From: Syntrophaceae bacterium UBA2280
GTDB lineage: Bacteria; Desulfobacterota; Syntrophia; Syntrophales; Smithellaceae
NCBI GenBank assembly: GCA_002347685.1
Contig: DDWS01000013.1
Span: 35,341 to 99,340, forward strand
Direction: 5' to 3'
Length of the DNA: 64,000 nucleotides
Shown here: piece after piece, positions 1 to 9,622 of the stretch
How positions within the stretch are numbered: position 1 is the stretch's first letter
Layout of the letters: each line of letters starts with the position of its first letter
The notes under the pieces: model-generated
Told to the model about the DNA's origin: nothing
Databases searched by the model: none
The model's input: the letters and a program-made list of their open reading frames with translations, nothing else
Translations under genes and position numbers: made by a program

Positions 1-436
1 ACAAGAGGCTGAAGTATAGTAATTTACGCCATTTCTTGTAATTCATCGACCATGCAGTAAGTCCATGCGTCGCAACTGCAAATGGTTTCTTCTGCAGTAC
101 TGCGTAAATTTGGGCCAGAGTCGTTGGAAAGGGTAACGTGCCTGCAATATAAATAATATCAGCCATCTTTACATCACGCCATAAGCCAAACACAGCCGGT
201 ACCGAAAGACCATAACGATGAAAGAAATTTGACTTATAGCAATGGCCCTTACCGGCCATATACTTCTTAACCTGCATAGGATTTTTACTGACCGCGCTGA
301 TTCGAAAAATTCCATACTTATTCAAGTAGGGGAGCAGATCATAACAGCATTGAACAACGCCACCATAATGAAAATCAGGTGCATAGTGCGTAGTGACCAA
401 CAAATATTGTTTATCCAATGAGGTTCCGCTTATCAT
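1..436 (-). CDS. Glycosyltransferase family 4, N-terminal part (runs off window)
   Basis: An open frame of about 145 codons starts with ATG at 436 and is still open at base 1. The start overlaps the stop of the upstream methyltransferase as ATGA, so the two are translationally coupled. Near the N-terminus the reading TTHYAPDFHYGG is the usual opening of GT4 (GT-B fold) enzymes, followed further on by AGTLPFPTT and an ATHG segment typical of the acceptor-binding N-domain. The nucleotide-sugar-binding C-domain lies outside the window, so donor and acceptor cannot be guessed. Family assignment is by eye from the N-domain only. Confidence 0.72.
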   Translation of the reverse strand, partial: MISGTSLDKQYLLVTTHYAPDFHYGGVVQCCYDLLPYLNKYGIFRISAVSKNPMQVKKYMAGKGHCYKSNFFHRYGLSVPAVFGLWRDVKMADIIYIAGTLPFPTTLAQIYAVLQKKPFAVATHGLTAWSMNYKKWRKLLYFSLL

Positions 437-1203
437 TTCAGTCTTGCAATATAAATCTGATTAGCACCGAATCTGGAAAGGAATCTATGACGCGCAGCCC
501 ACTTCTCTAAATTGAGAGCCTTTTCGAAAGCTAATACTTTAGCCAATTTCCCACTAAACACACCACATCCAATAACGCGCACGACCTCCATCCCCGATTG
601 CTCGACCATGGATAACACTTGCGAGTGGCTTAAATAGTTAGGCCGCCACGCATTCTGCTGAATACCCTTAAGGCAATAATAAGGCCAAGCCAGAAGTCTA
701 TAGCTCCACAAATTGCCATGGTTGTTAAAGATCAAGATACTGTTGCTATCCCGTAATCGTCCGGCCAAAGCTCGAAAAGTCGCCATACGTAGAACCTGCT
801 CTGCATTCAAGAAAAATCGAAATGCCGTTATAAGATCATATTTCCCCTCAATCGCACAATCTTTGTTTGTTATATCACAACATATAATCTTCGAACTGCT
901 TACCTTTCGCCTAGCTACCGCTGCCATCTCGTTCGATATCTCTATCCCTGTTGCACAGCCGACCATTTTTTCGACAAAGGAAATAATACGCCCCGTACCC
1001 GTCGCAAAATCCAAATACTCTAAGACAGGCTGTGTGCTTCGGTATTCGTCAATAATATGCTGTAAGCATTCCCTTTCAATCCGCCATAATAGCTCACCAT
1101 ATGAGCCTGCTGCATACTGACCGAATTCATAAGAATGGACATTATCTACAGACTTGAAACGATCTCTGTAAGTTGTTTCATCTTTCATTAAGCATTTCTC
1201 CAA
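433..1203 (-). CDS. Class I SAM-dependent methyltransferase
   Basis: The glycine-rich SAM-binding motif I is seen as DFATGTG at residues 65-71, followed by an acidic residue after strand 2 (GIEIS) and a CCDIT segment, as in small-molecule or sugar methyltransferases. The length of 256 aa fits a single Rossmann domain plus a small cap. Two starts are possible: ATG at 1203, or ATG at 1188, which would overlap the upstream stop as TAATG; the second is the tighter coupling. The next gene starts in its stop codon. Substrate unknown; modification of a sugar or lipid intermediate is inferred from context. Confidence 0.8.
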   Translation of the reverse strand: MEKCLMKDETTYRDRFKSVDNVHSYEFGQYAAGSYGELLWRIERECLQHIIDEYRSTQPVLEYLDFATGTGRIISFVEKMVGCATGIEISNEMAAVARRKVSSSKIICCDITNKDCAIEGKYDLITAFRFFLNAEQVLRMATFRALAGRLRDSNSILIFNNHGNLWSYRLLAWPYYCLKGIQQNAWRPNYLSHSQVLSMVEQSGMEVVRVIGCGVFSGKLAKVLAFEKALNLEKWAARHRFLSRFGANQIYIARLK

Positions 1204-2246
1204 TTCTGGATAATTAGCGATGCATCATCAATGTCGCTTGCCACACGAAACGCCAATGCGATCATAAAGGATGCTTTCATATCTGGTGTAGCATCTGTCA
1301 AATACTTCCTCTTCACGAGCTTAGTTCCGCGGTGTGGATTTCGCCTTATGTTAGGCTGATTCGTAGCAAGGTAGTATCCTATTTCATCAGTACGAACGGG
1401 TGCATCGGGCACGCTACCTTCCCAATCAAATATCCATATCTCGCTACCGCAACGAACAATATTATTATTACTCAGATCACCATGCGCCATACAAATACTG
1501 ATTTCTCCAATACTCAACGTTTCAAGCAATTCATCATGAAAGGCTCGACATCTTTCATCAATCACACTTAAATACTTGTTCCACCAGCTTAGCTTGTGCA
1601 AACCAGCAACTCCGAAGCGTGACGTCGGCCCGGCGTACTCACGGACACAAGCCGCCGGATAGAAATAGCGCCTGCGAGAAACCGGCCTTGCATACTGAGG
1701 CAAGGGGGACAGAAGTAAATATGTATAGTTGGCAACTGAACCATAACTGATGAATTGCGGCACTTTAAAAGATATGGGTTTTATCTCAGAAAAGGCACTT
1801 AATACAAGTCCTTCGTGCCTTAGCAAGGCATTAGTCGATGAACTTAATGAGAGTGATACCTTAGCGTAGCCTATAGGACGACTATGCTTGTCAAATAAAT
1901 GAACATATATTCTCTTTCTATCTGGCTGTGGTGGCCAAAAGACGGCAGCATCAACTCTGCTAACGCCAAGATGATCAGCCATTTCAGAAAGAAAAAGCGT
2001 CCATTCGTCCGACAGCATACTATCAACTTCAGCAGGTGATTCAATCGTCTGATTTAATAAGAAATCCATACCTAACAACATACTCGCATGAACAATTCCA
2101 CGATAGGTACCGCGACGCCACGTTGTCGGCTGAAACCGCTTAATAGCAGCTTGACGGAAATTGCTAGCTAGAGCAGGAATTGCGAATACGGGACGACCTG
2201 CATACTTATATAGCAAATATCCACTTGGTTCATGCATTGTAGGCAC
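1188..2246 (-). CDS. APH/choline-kinase-like phosphotransferase
   Basis: The C-terminal half has the catalytic signature of the aminoglycoside-phosphotransferase/choline-kinase fold: AHGDLSNNN around residues 254-262 (catalytic Asp and Mg-binding Asn) and FDWEG at about 273-277 (second metal-binding Asp). The N-lobe is poorly conserved. Such kinases in surface-polysaccharide loci usually phosphorylate a small alcohol or sugar; here the substrate is unknown. It is followed directly by the methyltransferase (TAATG junction) and preceded by a 142-nt gap after the GT2 gene. Antibiotic resistance is unlikely given the context. Confidence 0.7.
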   Translation of the reverse strand: MPTMHEPSGYLLYKYAGRPVFAIPALASNFRQAAIKRFQPTTWRRGTYRGIVHASMLLGMDFLLNQTIESPAEVDSMLSDEWTLFLSEMADHLGVSRVDAAVFWPPQPDRKRIYVHLFDKHSRPIGYAKVSLSLSSSTNALLRHEGLVLSAFSEIKPISFKVPQFISYGSVANYTYLLLSPLPQYARPVSRRRYFYPAACVREYAGPTSRFGVAGLHKLSWWNKYLSVIDERCRAFHDELLETLSIGEISICMAHGDLSNNNIVRCGSEIWIFDWEGSVPDAPVRTDEIGYYLATNQPNIRRNPHRGTKLVKRKYLTDATPDMKASFMIALAFRVASDIDDASLIIQNWRNA

Positions 2247-2331
2247 TCATAAGTTCATTATAGCGCTGCTATTGAATAGCATTTTACACCTGACATACAT
2301 TTGCCTCTAGTATCTTGCAGTGATCCTACTA

Positions 2332-2350
2332 CCTCGAGATTTTTTCGAGG
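2332..2350. other. Short stem-loop in the gap between GT2 and kinase genes
   Basis: CCTCGA and TCGAGG are perfect 6-bp inverted arms around a 7-nt A/T-rich loop. No clear U-tract follows on the minus strand, so it is not a convincing intrinsic terminator. It lies in a 142-nt gap, one of the few non-overlapping junctions in the left block. Confidence 0.3.
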
Positions 2351-2388
2351 GCATAATGCATTTTCAAGAAAACAATACCATTTTACTT

Positions 2389-3249
2389 CTATCTCTCAAA
2401 TTGTTTCTTATAAGCATCCAACTCAACATAGTCATCCCACCGAATGCCCGGCGGAAGTTTTTTATAATCTAAGCACATCAGCAGATAATTCAGAGACATC
2501 GCCCGATATCCTTTCGCCATCAAGCGCCATAAGGCACGACTTCTTTGTGTGGAACCAACAAGATGTTCGTTAAAAATCTCCGTGGTCTCGTAGTTCTCTT
2601 TTGTCCGCCTGACCTGTAGATTAATAGTAGTTTTTGCTGAAGGATGTATGCGAAATCCACCCATATAGGATGGTATGTGGACAACCCTGGCGCCTTCAGC
2701 CATCATGCGTACCCATATATCCACATCCATTGAAAGATGATACTTATGTTGAAGGCCCCCAACTTTCTCAAATAGTGACCTTTTGAAAAATACACATGGC
2801 GCGGTTCCCCACCAGACACCGCGATAAAAAAGTAAGCGCGATTGCCGTGGCACACGAATGAACCGCGTAATCGTACTATTTGCATCAATGTAAGCAATAT
2901 TTGCTGTAATAATATCTGGTTTGTTCTTTTTGACATAATACCTCGCCACCATATCAAAGCAGTGGGGGAATAACACATCATCACTGTTTACCCATGCAAA
3001 AAGGTCACCTGTGCATTGATTAAAACCTTTCATGATTGCGTCACTTTGCCCATCGTCCGGTTCACTGCACCACCATTTCAACTTACTCGCATTTTTTTCA
3101 ATAATATCAATGCTGCCATCTGTACTGCCGCCATCTGCAATAACATATTCCAAGCCGGCGTAGTTTTGATGCAGAATAGAAGTTATCGTTTCTTCAATAA
3201 ACCCTACTTGATTGAATGAGGGCGTCACAATGCTAATGATCGGATTCAA
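2389..3249 (-). CDS. Glycosyltransferase family 2
   Basis: GT-A fold enzyme of 286 aa. The N-terminus reads SIVTPSFNQ, followed by DGGSTDGS at about 39-46 (nucleotide-sugar binding) and NSDD at 88-91, which takes the place of the DxD metal-binding motif. No membrane segments, so cytoplasmic, probably membrane-associated. Its ATG overlaps the stop of the upstream Wzy-like gene (ATGA), which suggests that it builds the repeat unit polymerised by that protein. Donor and linkage cannot be predicted. Confidence 0.85.
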   Translation of the reverse strand: MNPIISIVTPSFNQVGFIEETITSILHQNYAGLEYVIADGGSTDGSIDIIEKNASKLKWWCSEPDDGQSDAIMKGFNQCTGDLFAWVNSDDVLFPHCFDMVARYYVKKNKPDIITANIAYIDANSTITRFIRVPRQSRLLFYRGVWWGTAPCVFFKRSLFEKVGGLQHKYHLSMDVDIWVRMMAEGARVVHIPSYMGGFRIHPSAKTTINLQVRRTKENYETTEIFNEHLVGSTQRSRALWRLMAKGYRAMSLNYLLMCLDYKKLPPGIRWDDYVELDAYKKQFER

Positions 3250-4616
3250 CTTTTTGCTTCCTTTCTAAATCGCCAAGGTCTTATGCTCGCTTTATGGATG
3301 TGCAGGCCCCAAAAGGCACCGTAAATTGCAGCAGCCATGTGGCACGTTGGCGCTGTATTGAGCATACTGCCAAATAGATTTAGCATATCCATCAGGGCAA
3401 CTGCCATCGCTAAAAGACATATCTTAGAAACGTAGCTTGTAATATTGGGCTCTATATTGTCCCTTGCACGCTTGATTGTCATCAACGGAATAATAATCAA
3501 GAAGACAAGAGCACCGACGGCACCAAAGTGCGCAAGATAACTGGTTATGGCTACGTGATTAAGCGCGCCAATTTGATATACCTGATCAGTATTTCGTTCA
3601 CGGGACACATCTTCGTACTCAGGCGGATATGCGGCACCAACACCGAATATCATAGTTGAATTGAGCCACAGATTTACCTCTGTTTGCATACCCAACATGC
3701 GCGTGTAATACGATTCTTCAAAAGTATCTTTATCACGCGCGAATTCAAGACGTGTACCCAAGATATCATTCACATCCCAATCACTAAAAAGCGCCCCAAA
3801 AATCAATACAACACCAAACAATACGATACCAAACCGCAGCACAGCATTTTTTACATCCACTTTGTTTCGCAAAATAAGAAGGAGCACCATGATTGAGGCG
3901 AGAAAGACAACATAGAGCTGACGCGTTTGATTCATTAAAAAGCTAATTGTCAGCAAGGTAATTCCCGAATAAAATAACAATGCATAAGCGATGTTTTTTT
4001 CTCGCAACCTGGTAAACAATGCTATCGCGAGCAAGTAGATACCGCCACTCGTGATATAAGATATTGTTCGTAATTGTGCACCAACATTAACACCTGAAAT
4101 ATAGGCCGATCCAAGAAATACCATATGCTGCAATGAAGCGATGAGCGCGCCAAGAAAGAATGCCCAAAAAAATAGTCGCGCTTCATCTTCGGTTTTAATA
4201 AAATTGGCGCTTATAAGAAACATGATGGGGAATATTGCAACCGACCATATGGATCGTAAAACAAATGCATCCGGTCCATACTTTATAAGCGACTGCATAG
4301 ATCCAATGAGCAAGACGACAATGAACACCATTAGGATATTTGGAATCTGTATCTTTCCATTTGCTCGATATGCCTTAACAAATAGCGCCAGAACGGCAAT
4401 CCATAAAAAGAGATCATTTAGATTTAAATACTCACCTGTAATCGGCATTCTTGTCAAAACGGCTGCATGATAATTTTTACCCGCCAAACCAATTACAGAA
4501 AACAAGAAAGCCCAAAATGGCCGAACAATGACGAGAGCAATGCCAAATACCACTGCCAAAAGAAAGACAGTAATTGGATACCCTTCAGTGGGAAACTGTT
4601 GATAAAGAAATCCCAT
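3246..4616 (-). CDS. O-antigen polymerase/ligase-like membrane protein (Wzy/WaaL type)
   Basis: A 456-aa very hydrophobic protein with about 10-12 predicted membrane segments and a large periplasmic loop in the second half, near residues 280-350, the usual topology of Wzy polymerases and WaaL ligases. These proteins join undecaprenyl-linked repeat units or transfer finished glycan at the periplasmic face. The loop contains several Arg and Glu residues, as expected. Primary sequence alone does not separate polymerase from ligase; polymerase is favoured because a Wzx flippase (6310-7803) and several transferases lie next to it. Confidence 0.75.
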   Translation of the reverse strand: MGFLYQQFPTEGYPITVFLLAVVFGIALVIVRPFWAFLFSVIGLAGKNYHAAVLTRMPITGEYLNLNDLFLWIAVLALFVKAYRANGKIQIPNILMVFIVVLLIGSMQSLIKYGPDAFVLRSIWSVAIFPIMFLISANFIKTEDEARLFFWAFFLGALIASLQHMVFLGSAYISGVNVGAQLRTISYITSGGIYLLAIALFTRLREKNIAYALLFYSGITLLTISFLMNQTRQLYVVFLASIMVLLLILRNKVDVKNAVLRFGIVLFGVVLIFGALFSDWDVNDILGTRLEFARDKDTFEESYYTRMLGMQTEVNLWLNSTMIFGVGAAYPPEYEDVSRERNTDQVYQIGALNHVAITSYLAHFGAVGALVFLIIIPLMTIKRARDNIEPNITSYVSKICLLAMAVALMDMLNLFGSMLNTAPTCHMAAAIYGAFWGLHIHKASIRPWRFRKEAKS

Positions 4617-4751
4617 ATTATAGAAAGCTATCAGCGTTCATTGTTTTTTACCTGATCGATAGTTGGACTTGCCTTGAAATCAGATATTGATCAATATGCT
4701 TGACGTTGGCATGTATCATTTTATTGCCAAACCGAGGGATAAATAGTTAGG

Positions 4752-5372
4752 TCAATTAATATAAGCTACTACTTTTGCAGGATTACCTGCAACGACAGCG
4801 TTAGCTGGAACATCATTCGTCACGACGGCGTATGCAGAAACCACTGCACCATCACCAATCGTTACGCCTTTAAGAACAATCGCAGAAGTGCCAATCCAAA
4901 CGTCTTTTCCAATGACCACTGGTGCTACCGATACATCACCGGGATTATTCAATCGTCTTTTGAACTTATTCATTGCATGGAAATCAGAATCGTAAATTTT
5001 TGCACCAGCCCCAATATTGGAATAGGCACCAATTATAATCAGTTTCCACGCATAAATGATTGCACCTGAAATACCTACATTATCACCAATAAGCAGTTTG
5101 GAATTATCATTTATGGCGGCTAAAACAGTTGGATGAGAAACACCAGCAGGATTTTCAAATATGCGGTTTATGATTGTTACATCATTACCCAATACAATCT
5201 CAGCATTCTTATGTCGGATAACAAGCGGTGCTGAAAATACTTTAACCCGCTTCCCTGTTCGAACGCCATTCACGAACATTATCCATAAGCCATACATCAT
5301 CAGGACATTACGAAATAAACGCCTTTTGGCCTTTATTATTAAAAGAAAAACATTAAATATGGTATTACTCAT
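4752..5372 (-). CDS. Left-handed beta-helix (hexapeptide) O-acetyltransferase
   Basis: 206 aa. The C-terminal two thirds show imperfect hexapeptide repeats ending in the typical IGKDVWIG...[13 protein letters not shown]...[13 protein letters not shown] series. YDSDFH at about residues 126-131 supplies the catalytic His found in WbbJ/maltose O-acetyltransferase-type enzymes. A hydrophobic N-terminal stretch (about 20-35) may associate it with the membrane. It probably acetylates a glycan intermediate using acetyl-CoA; a serine acetyltransferase is less likely. A 135-nt gap separates it from the Wzy-like gene. Confidence 0.83.
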   Translation of the reverse strand: MSNTIFNVFLLIIKAKRRLFRNVLMMYGLWIMFVNGVRTGKRVKVFSAPLVIRHKNAEIVLGNDVTIINRIFENPAGVSHPTVLAAINDNSKLLIGDNVGISGAIIYAWKLIIIGAYSNIGAGAKIYDSDFHAMNKFKRRLNNPGDVSVAPVVIGKDVWIGTSAIVLKGVTIGDGAVVSAYAVVTNDVPANAVVAGNPAKVVAYIN

Positions 5373-5427
5373 ATGGACATTTCACTTAACAATCTAACAT
5401 TGCCGTGCATATTCAAAAGCACATAGT

Positions 5428-6276
5428 TTAAAAAGGCGTTGCAATAAAATTGCTCTCATTTTTAAGCGCTTCAAGAAAAAGCGACTTCGAATAGTACTTC
5501 CTCGGTGTGCTTATTGGAGAAAGCCGATAAGAGTGTTGAATCAAAAAATTATAGACATCAATAGCATGAATTCCAAAACCGCCTAGATTGAGCTCTGATA
5601 TTTCCATTACAATGAATGGTTTATAACGATCTATAATATTTATACCACCACGCAGAACCTGCAACTCTGCACCCTCTACGTCGAGTTTGATAACATCAAG
5701 CCTGGATAGATTATTCTGCTCTGCATATGCATCTAGCATCTTAACCTGCACATCGTCGTACCCAATTATGATCGTCCCAGGAAAGGCACGATCAGAAAGT
5801 GAGCCATAAACCTCTTTACCTTTCTCATAGCGGGATATCTTCGCGATACCGTCCCGTTCACCAAGCGCGAAATTATTGATTCTGACATTATCAAACCCAT
5901 TCAATGCTATATTATGACCAAGTTCGCCAAACATTCGTTGATTTGGCTCAAAGCTATGAACTTTGCCTGTGGAACCAACCATTTTTGCAGCAAGAAGACT
6001 ATAATAACCCATGTTCGCGCCCACATCGACAAAGACCATGCCTGGACGGAGAATGCTTTTAATATATTTGGTTTCACCTGGCTCCATTTTTCCTTGCACA
6101 AAAAGTGACTTCCCCAAAACATCGTTCGGCCAGACGCGTGCCTTAATATCGCTATCAAAGGTAACGTCTATGGGTTTTCCAGAATGTTCTTTGCCTTTTC
6201 TTTCATATTCAAACGACCGCGGGTGCAGTGCCCATAATCGTCTTTTAACGCCATCAATAACTCTTTTTATCCGCAT
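5428..6276 (-). CDS. FkbM-family SAM methyltransferase
   Basis: Motif I reads DVGANMG at residues 84-90, followed by SFEPN at 108-112 and the LDVEGAE motif near 200, the set that defines the FkbM family. Members of this family commonly O-methylate sugars in polysaccharide clusters. The first 60 residues are basic and less conserved. It lies 33 nt after the Wzx flippase gene. Acceptor unknown. Its DNA is more A+T-rich than the right half of the window. Confidence 0.85.
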   Translation of the reverse strand: MRIKRVIDGVKRRLWALHPRSFEYERKGKEHSGKPIDVTFDSDIKARVWPNDVLGKSLFVQGKMEPGETKYIKSILRPGMVFVDVGANMGYYSLLAAKMVGSTGKVHSFEPNQRMFGELGHNIALNGFDNVRINNFALGERDGIAKISRYEKGKEVYGSLSDRAFPGTIIIGYDDVQVKMLDAYAEQNNLSRLDVIKLDVEGAELQVLRGGINIIDRYKPFIVMEISELNLGGFGIHAIDVYNFLIQHSYRLSPISTPRKYYSKSLFLEALKNESNFIATPF

Positions 6277-6309
6277 CTTAAAACCTTTCCTTGAAAAAGT
6301 ATTTAATAT

Positions 6310-7803
6310 TCACTTCGAAATACTTGCTTTAAGCCATTCCTGAAGATGTCGACGCATTGGGTGCACGACAGCCAATAAAACAATAGCCAGAGTTAAGATA
6401 ATCGGTATATAAATATTCATATAGTGGCCCGTAATCATCAAATAATTCGACATGGCTAATTGATTGATTAATAGCGCAATCAATAAGCAGCCTGTTAAAT
6501 ATCTGCCTTCCTTAGGAAAATAGCTTCTCAATTTAAGGCCGCTATTAAAATGGAAAGGCACACTAATTAGAATGCTGCCGGTAATTAGTGCTACTGAAGC
6601 ACCGACAAGAACACCAAGAGCACCCCACATTAAGCCACCGACATATCCAAACATTACATTTAATACTGCTGTCAAAATGTGGCCCGCCAAATTCCATTTA
6701 AGCTCTCCCAGCCCGAGGCTGGCTGTGTAAGCGGGGGCAGCCAATGTGTTGAAACACCATATAGTGGCTAATATATTAGCAATGGCTATAAACGTGCTTT
6801 CTGTATAGCCAATCCAAACATCCGAAATTGGTACGAGCCAGATGATTAGCAAACCAAATACAGGCAGTGCCAGATAATAGATCAGCTCATATGATTTCAG
6901 GTATATTTTTGGAATTTCCGCCAGACTTTTTTCCCTATATTCCGAAAACACAGGAATCAATACATGATAGGCGGACACAATCAAAGCTCTTAATTGAAGC
7001 ACCAACCGGCTTGCCATCTCATAATACGCCACAATTGACAGGCCGCCAAACTTGCTTAAAAGTGCCTTTGTCACCGGCTCAAAGAACATAACGGCAAGAG
7101 TAACAATTTGAAATTTTGTGGCGTAACCGATAATTTCTTTAAATATATTCTTTCGCCATATGAAGGGCAAAAAAGGAAGCTGGGGATTGCTCCTTTTAAT
7201 CATTACCCAACCTGACATTAAAGCAAGGCAATTGCTGCAGATAATTGAGTATGCAACACCTATCAGCCCGAATTTCGGAACAAGCAGAACGCACAATGTG
7301 AGGTTTGATGCGCTGACACCAATCATGATCAGGCCGCGAATGTCCGTTCTTTTATAACCGTCGAGGGCTGAAAGAAAAATCCCGCCAATCATCATTAGCC
7401 ATAAGGCAGCAAACGAATAGGGCAACAAGAGTATCGCCATCGGCAACGAACTGCTGCCTACGAAATACTTCATGCTCCAACTAACAACGGGAAACAAGAA
7501 CATCATCAAAGCGCCGGATATGACCGCTATAGAAATGGCGGAGGTTTGAATGATAAGCGATGTTCTTTCCTTATCGTCATTCGCCTGGCTCTGCGCGACG
7601 AACTTCACGACAGAACCCGCAAATCCCAGATTGGCCACGGAAGCAAAAGACGTAAACGCCATCACAAGCGCCCAGATACCGAACTGCTCGGCACCGATGG
7701 TTTTGATAAAGAAGCGATACAGAAAAAACAATATGATTCCATTGACCAGGATCTGCAAAATGGCCATCATCGCATTTCTTCCGATTTGTTTTTTATCAAT
7801 CAT
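6310..7803 (-). CDS. Wzx-type polysaccharide flippase (MOP/MATE superfamily)
   Basis: 497 aa, 12-14 hydrophobic segments with short loops. It has the Wzx/RfbX N-terminal pattern, a basic N-terminus followed by a Gly-rich first helix pair and GAEQFGIWAL at about 36-45. It would flip undecaprenyl-diphosphate-linked oligosaccharide across the inner membrane. With the Wzy-like protein at 3246-4616 it makes one plausible Wzx/Wzy pair. A second, unrelated-looking member of the same superfamily is at 20650-22191, so at least two lipid-linked glycans may be handled by this locus. Confidence 0.85.
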   Translation of the reverse strand: MIDKKQIGRNAMMAILQILVNGIILFFLYRFFIKTIGAEQFGIWALVMAFTSFASVANLGFAGSVVKFVAQSQANDDKERTSLIIQTSAISIAVISGALMMFLFPVVSWSMKYFVGSSSLPMAILLLPYSFAALWLMMIGGIFLSALDGYKRTDIRGLIMIGVSASNLTLCVLLVPKFGLIGVAYSIICSNCLALMSGWVMIKRSNPQLPFLPFIWRKNIFKEIIGYATKFQIVTLAVMFFEPVTKALLSKFGGLSIVAYYEMASRLVLQLRALIVSAYHVLIPVFSEYREKSLAEIPKIYLKSYELIYYLALPVFGLLIIWLVPISDVWIGYTESTFIAIANILATIWCFNTLAAPAYTASLGLGELKWNLAGHILTAVLNVMFGYVGGLMWGALGVLVGASVALITGSILISVPFHFNSGLKLRSYFPKEGRYLTGCLLIALLINQLAMSNYLMITGHYMNIYIPIILTLAIVLLAVVHPMRRHLQEWLKASISK

Positions 7804-7841
7804 AAGATCTCAATGCGTAATGTATTCCATCCGAGCAGATT

Positions 7842-8147
7842 TTATGGGCAGGGCTTAAAATATATGGCCGTATCGGTAACGCCGCTGTTTGTCCAGATGC
7901 GCCGCCATGTGTGCGTTGCTTCATAAAAATCTGTCCAATCGCTTGCGGGCTTAGCGTTACGCTTCACTGACCCCGGTGACCGCGAATCGCTGGGCAGATA
8001 CCAGTTAACATTATCAATAATAATCATGCCGCTCGGCTTGACGCAGCGGATGGCATGTTCTGCGCAAAGCCCGCGAAACAAACCGTCTATTAATACAAAA
8101 TCCAGGCTGCTGTCTTGTATTTCATCGAAGATGGCCGCGTAGGCCAC
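7842..8147 (-). pseudogene. C-terminal remnant of a class I methyltransferase
   Basis: Only about 101 codons (GTG start at 8147) are open, and they correspond to the second half of a Rossmann methyltransferase: LDFVLIDG (motif II/acidic loop), then KPSGMIIIDN. Motif I is absent. Readable homologous-looking codons (DRSFRTP) continue upstream of the GTG into the end of the GT8 gene until a TAA near 8195. This indicates that the 5' part was lost when the GT8 gene was joined here, rather than a genuinely short protein. Probably non-functional. Confidence 0.6.
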
Positions 8148-8166
8148 AGGCGTACGGAAACTCCGG

Positions 8167-9105
8167 TCATCGCGACGGCTGATCGAGCTTTTTTATAAGA
8201 CGATGTTGACGGCTCATGATCCATGTCTCTTTCATTTTCTGCAGGAGAGCTGTCAGACCCTCATCTGCACAGATTAAATCGCGACCATAAGTCCGGCGGT
8301 AGCTCGCAAGAAAATATTTTCTATAGGGATGGCCGTTTCTGAACTGCCAGGGTTTCGAATTCGACGAATAATGCACGATCGCCGGATTTCTAACGGCCTG
8401 AGCAATTTCCCGTTCGCTGTAAACAGACCTTGTTTCACTCTGATAGAAGAAGCAATTCTGAACATTCCATTTCGGACTTAACACCCCCCAGCGACCCATT
8501 AGAATCAGATTGAAAATATCCTGATCGCAATACTGCAGGCGCGAGCCGTAACGATCCAGCAACTCAAAAGCCTTCGCCTGTAGATCCTCGCGACGCCATT
8601 GCGTCAGATTCGCAACCATCACCCCTGAATTTAAAAGATTGACATCTGGCGGAACGGAAAGAATCGGATCAAAACGGTATCGCGGGTTCGATACGGCAAG
8701 CACAGGCGCATGGTTCATCTTTTCGCGCCAAAGTTCGGAAATATCCGCCATGACCAAAAGATCCACGTCAAGATAAATCACCTTGCTGATGGCAGGCATC
8801 AACTCAGCAAGCAGCAGCTTGGCGTAAAGCGCGTGGCTGAAATGTCCCCTGACCGGATATTTCTTCAAGCGAGCGCCATCAATGCGTGTCGATGTCACGA
8901 TACAATTGGAAAACTGATGCGCGAGGTGATTGATTGAATCTTCATCGACGCGGGAAATGCCACAGTCAATAATGTGAAAATGCACGTTGCCCGGACACGA
9001 AAGCGACTCCATGATTGAGAACATTGCCACAGGCAAATAATGCCCGTAGGCTGCATCGGAAATGAATGCGATCTGAATGTCATCCGGTACGCTCTGAAGC
9101 CTCAT
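8167..9105 (-). CDS. Glycosyltransferase family 8
   Basis: 312 aa. IAFISDAAYGHY at the N-terminus, YLDVDLLV with the metal-binding DVD at 113-115, then NSGVMV and a CDQDIFN segment are the standard landmarks of GT8 (LPS galactosyl/glucosyltransferase or glycogenin-like) enzymes. It has no signal or membrane segment. It is preceded by 600 nt of repeat-rich intergenic DNA, so it may head its own transcript, and its 3' end abuts a methyltransferase remnant. The sugar is not predictable, although GT8 enzymes use UDP-Glc, UDP-Gal or UDP-GalA. Confidence 0.87.
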   Translation of the reverse strand: MRLQSVPDDIQIAFISDAAYGHYLPVAMFSIMESLSCPGNVHFHIIDCGISRVDEDSINHLAHQFSNCIVTSTRIDGARLKKYPVRGHFSHALYAKLLLAELMPAISKVIYLDVDLLVMADISELWREKMNHAPVLAVSNPRYRFDPILSVPPDVNLLNSGVMVANLTQWRREDLQAKAFELLDRYGSRLQYCDQDIFNLILMGRWGVLSPKWNVQNCFFYQSETRSVYSEREIAQAVRNPAIVHYSSNSKPWQFRNGHPYRKYFLASYRRTYGRDLICADEGLTALLQKMKETWIMSRQHRLIKKLDQPSR

Positions 9106-9483
9106 CGATCACGGCTCGAGACCTTTGCACAACCAAATTCATTTGCAGGGTGGTTGTGCAAAAATAATATACTGACATCATACATATAACAGCTTGTTGT
9201 TTTCATTGTTCAAGCGAGGGGGCGGTCGAAATGACACGACGTGATTGACTCAACACGGACCTCTGACCTCCGACACCTTACTCCTTACTCCTCACGCCTT
9301 TTGCTGTCCTCTAATCTCTCCGGATTCTCTCACAAAACCCCTCCACCCCCTACCCCCGCCAGCGGGGGACAAAGCCTGACTTGAAACGCATAATTCAGTT
9401 TCCGATTACCAGTTGCCGGTGGATGGTGAATGGCGGCCTCCAGCCGCTAATGTTATATCAACATTGCTGTGTCATTTCGGCTG

Positions 9484-9548
9484 TGTCATTTCGAAGGAGT
9501 TTTGACGACTGAAAAAAACTAAGATTTCTCCCTTCGGTCGAAATGACA
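9484..9548. repeat. Palindromic interspersed element, copy 1
   Basis: Outer arms TGTCATTTCGA (9484-9494) and TCGAAATGACA (9538-9548) are exact reverse complements. The interior holds a degraded inner stem. Nearly the same element occurs at 11204-11267 and, reversed, at 15709-15772. The size, palindromy and intergenic position fit a REP/MITE-like element. Confidence 0.75.
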
Positions 9549-9622
9549 GGACTTGATCGAAACAACATGACCTCTGATCTCTGATCTCTGACTTCTGATA
9601 TCTGACTCCTCACGCTTCGCCC
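9485..9622 (+). repeat. Direct repeat A flanking the AbiE pair
   Basis: This stretch, from the palindromic element through the CTCTGA tract to CTCACGCTTCGCC, recurs in the same orientation at 11205-11333 with only small indels. The two copies bracket the AbiEii/AbiEi genes, so recombination between them would delete the module. Confidence 0.75.

Noticed and set aside
1188..2246. Aminoglycoside resistance gene
   Set aside because: Only the general kinase fold is shared; the polysaccharide context and N-lobe do not support a resistance function.
2332..2350. Intrinsic terminator
   Set aside because: The stem is short and has no following U-tract on the transcribed strand; listed only as a stem-loop.
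9240..9620. CRISPR array
   Set aside because: The repeated units are short, degenerate and lack regular unique spacers; no cas genes are present.
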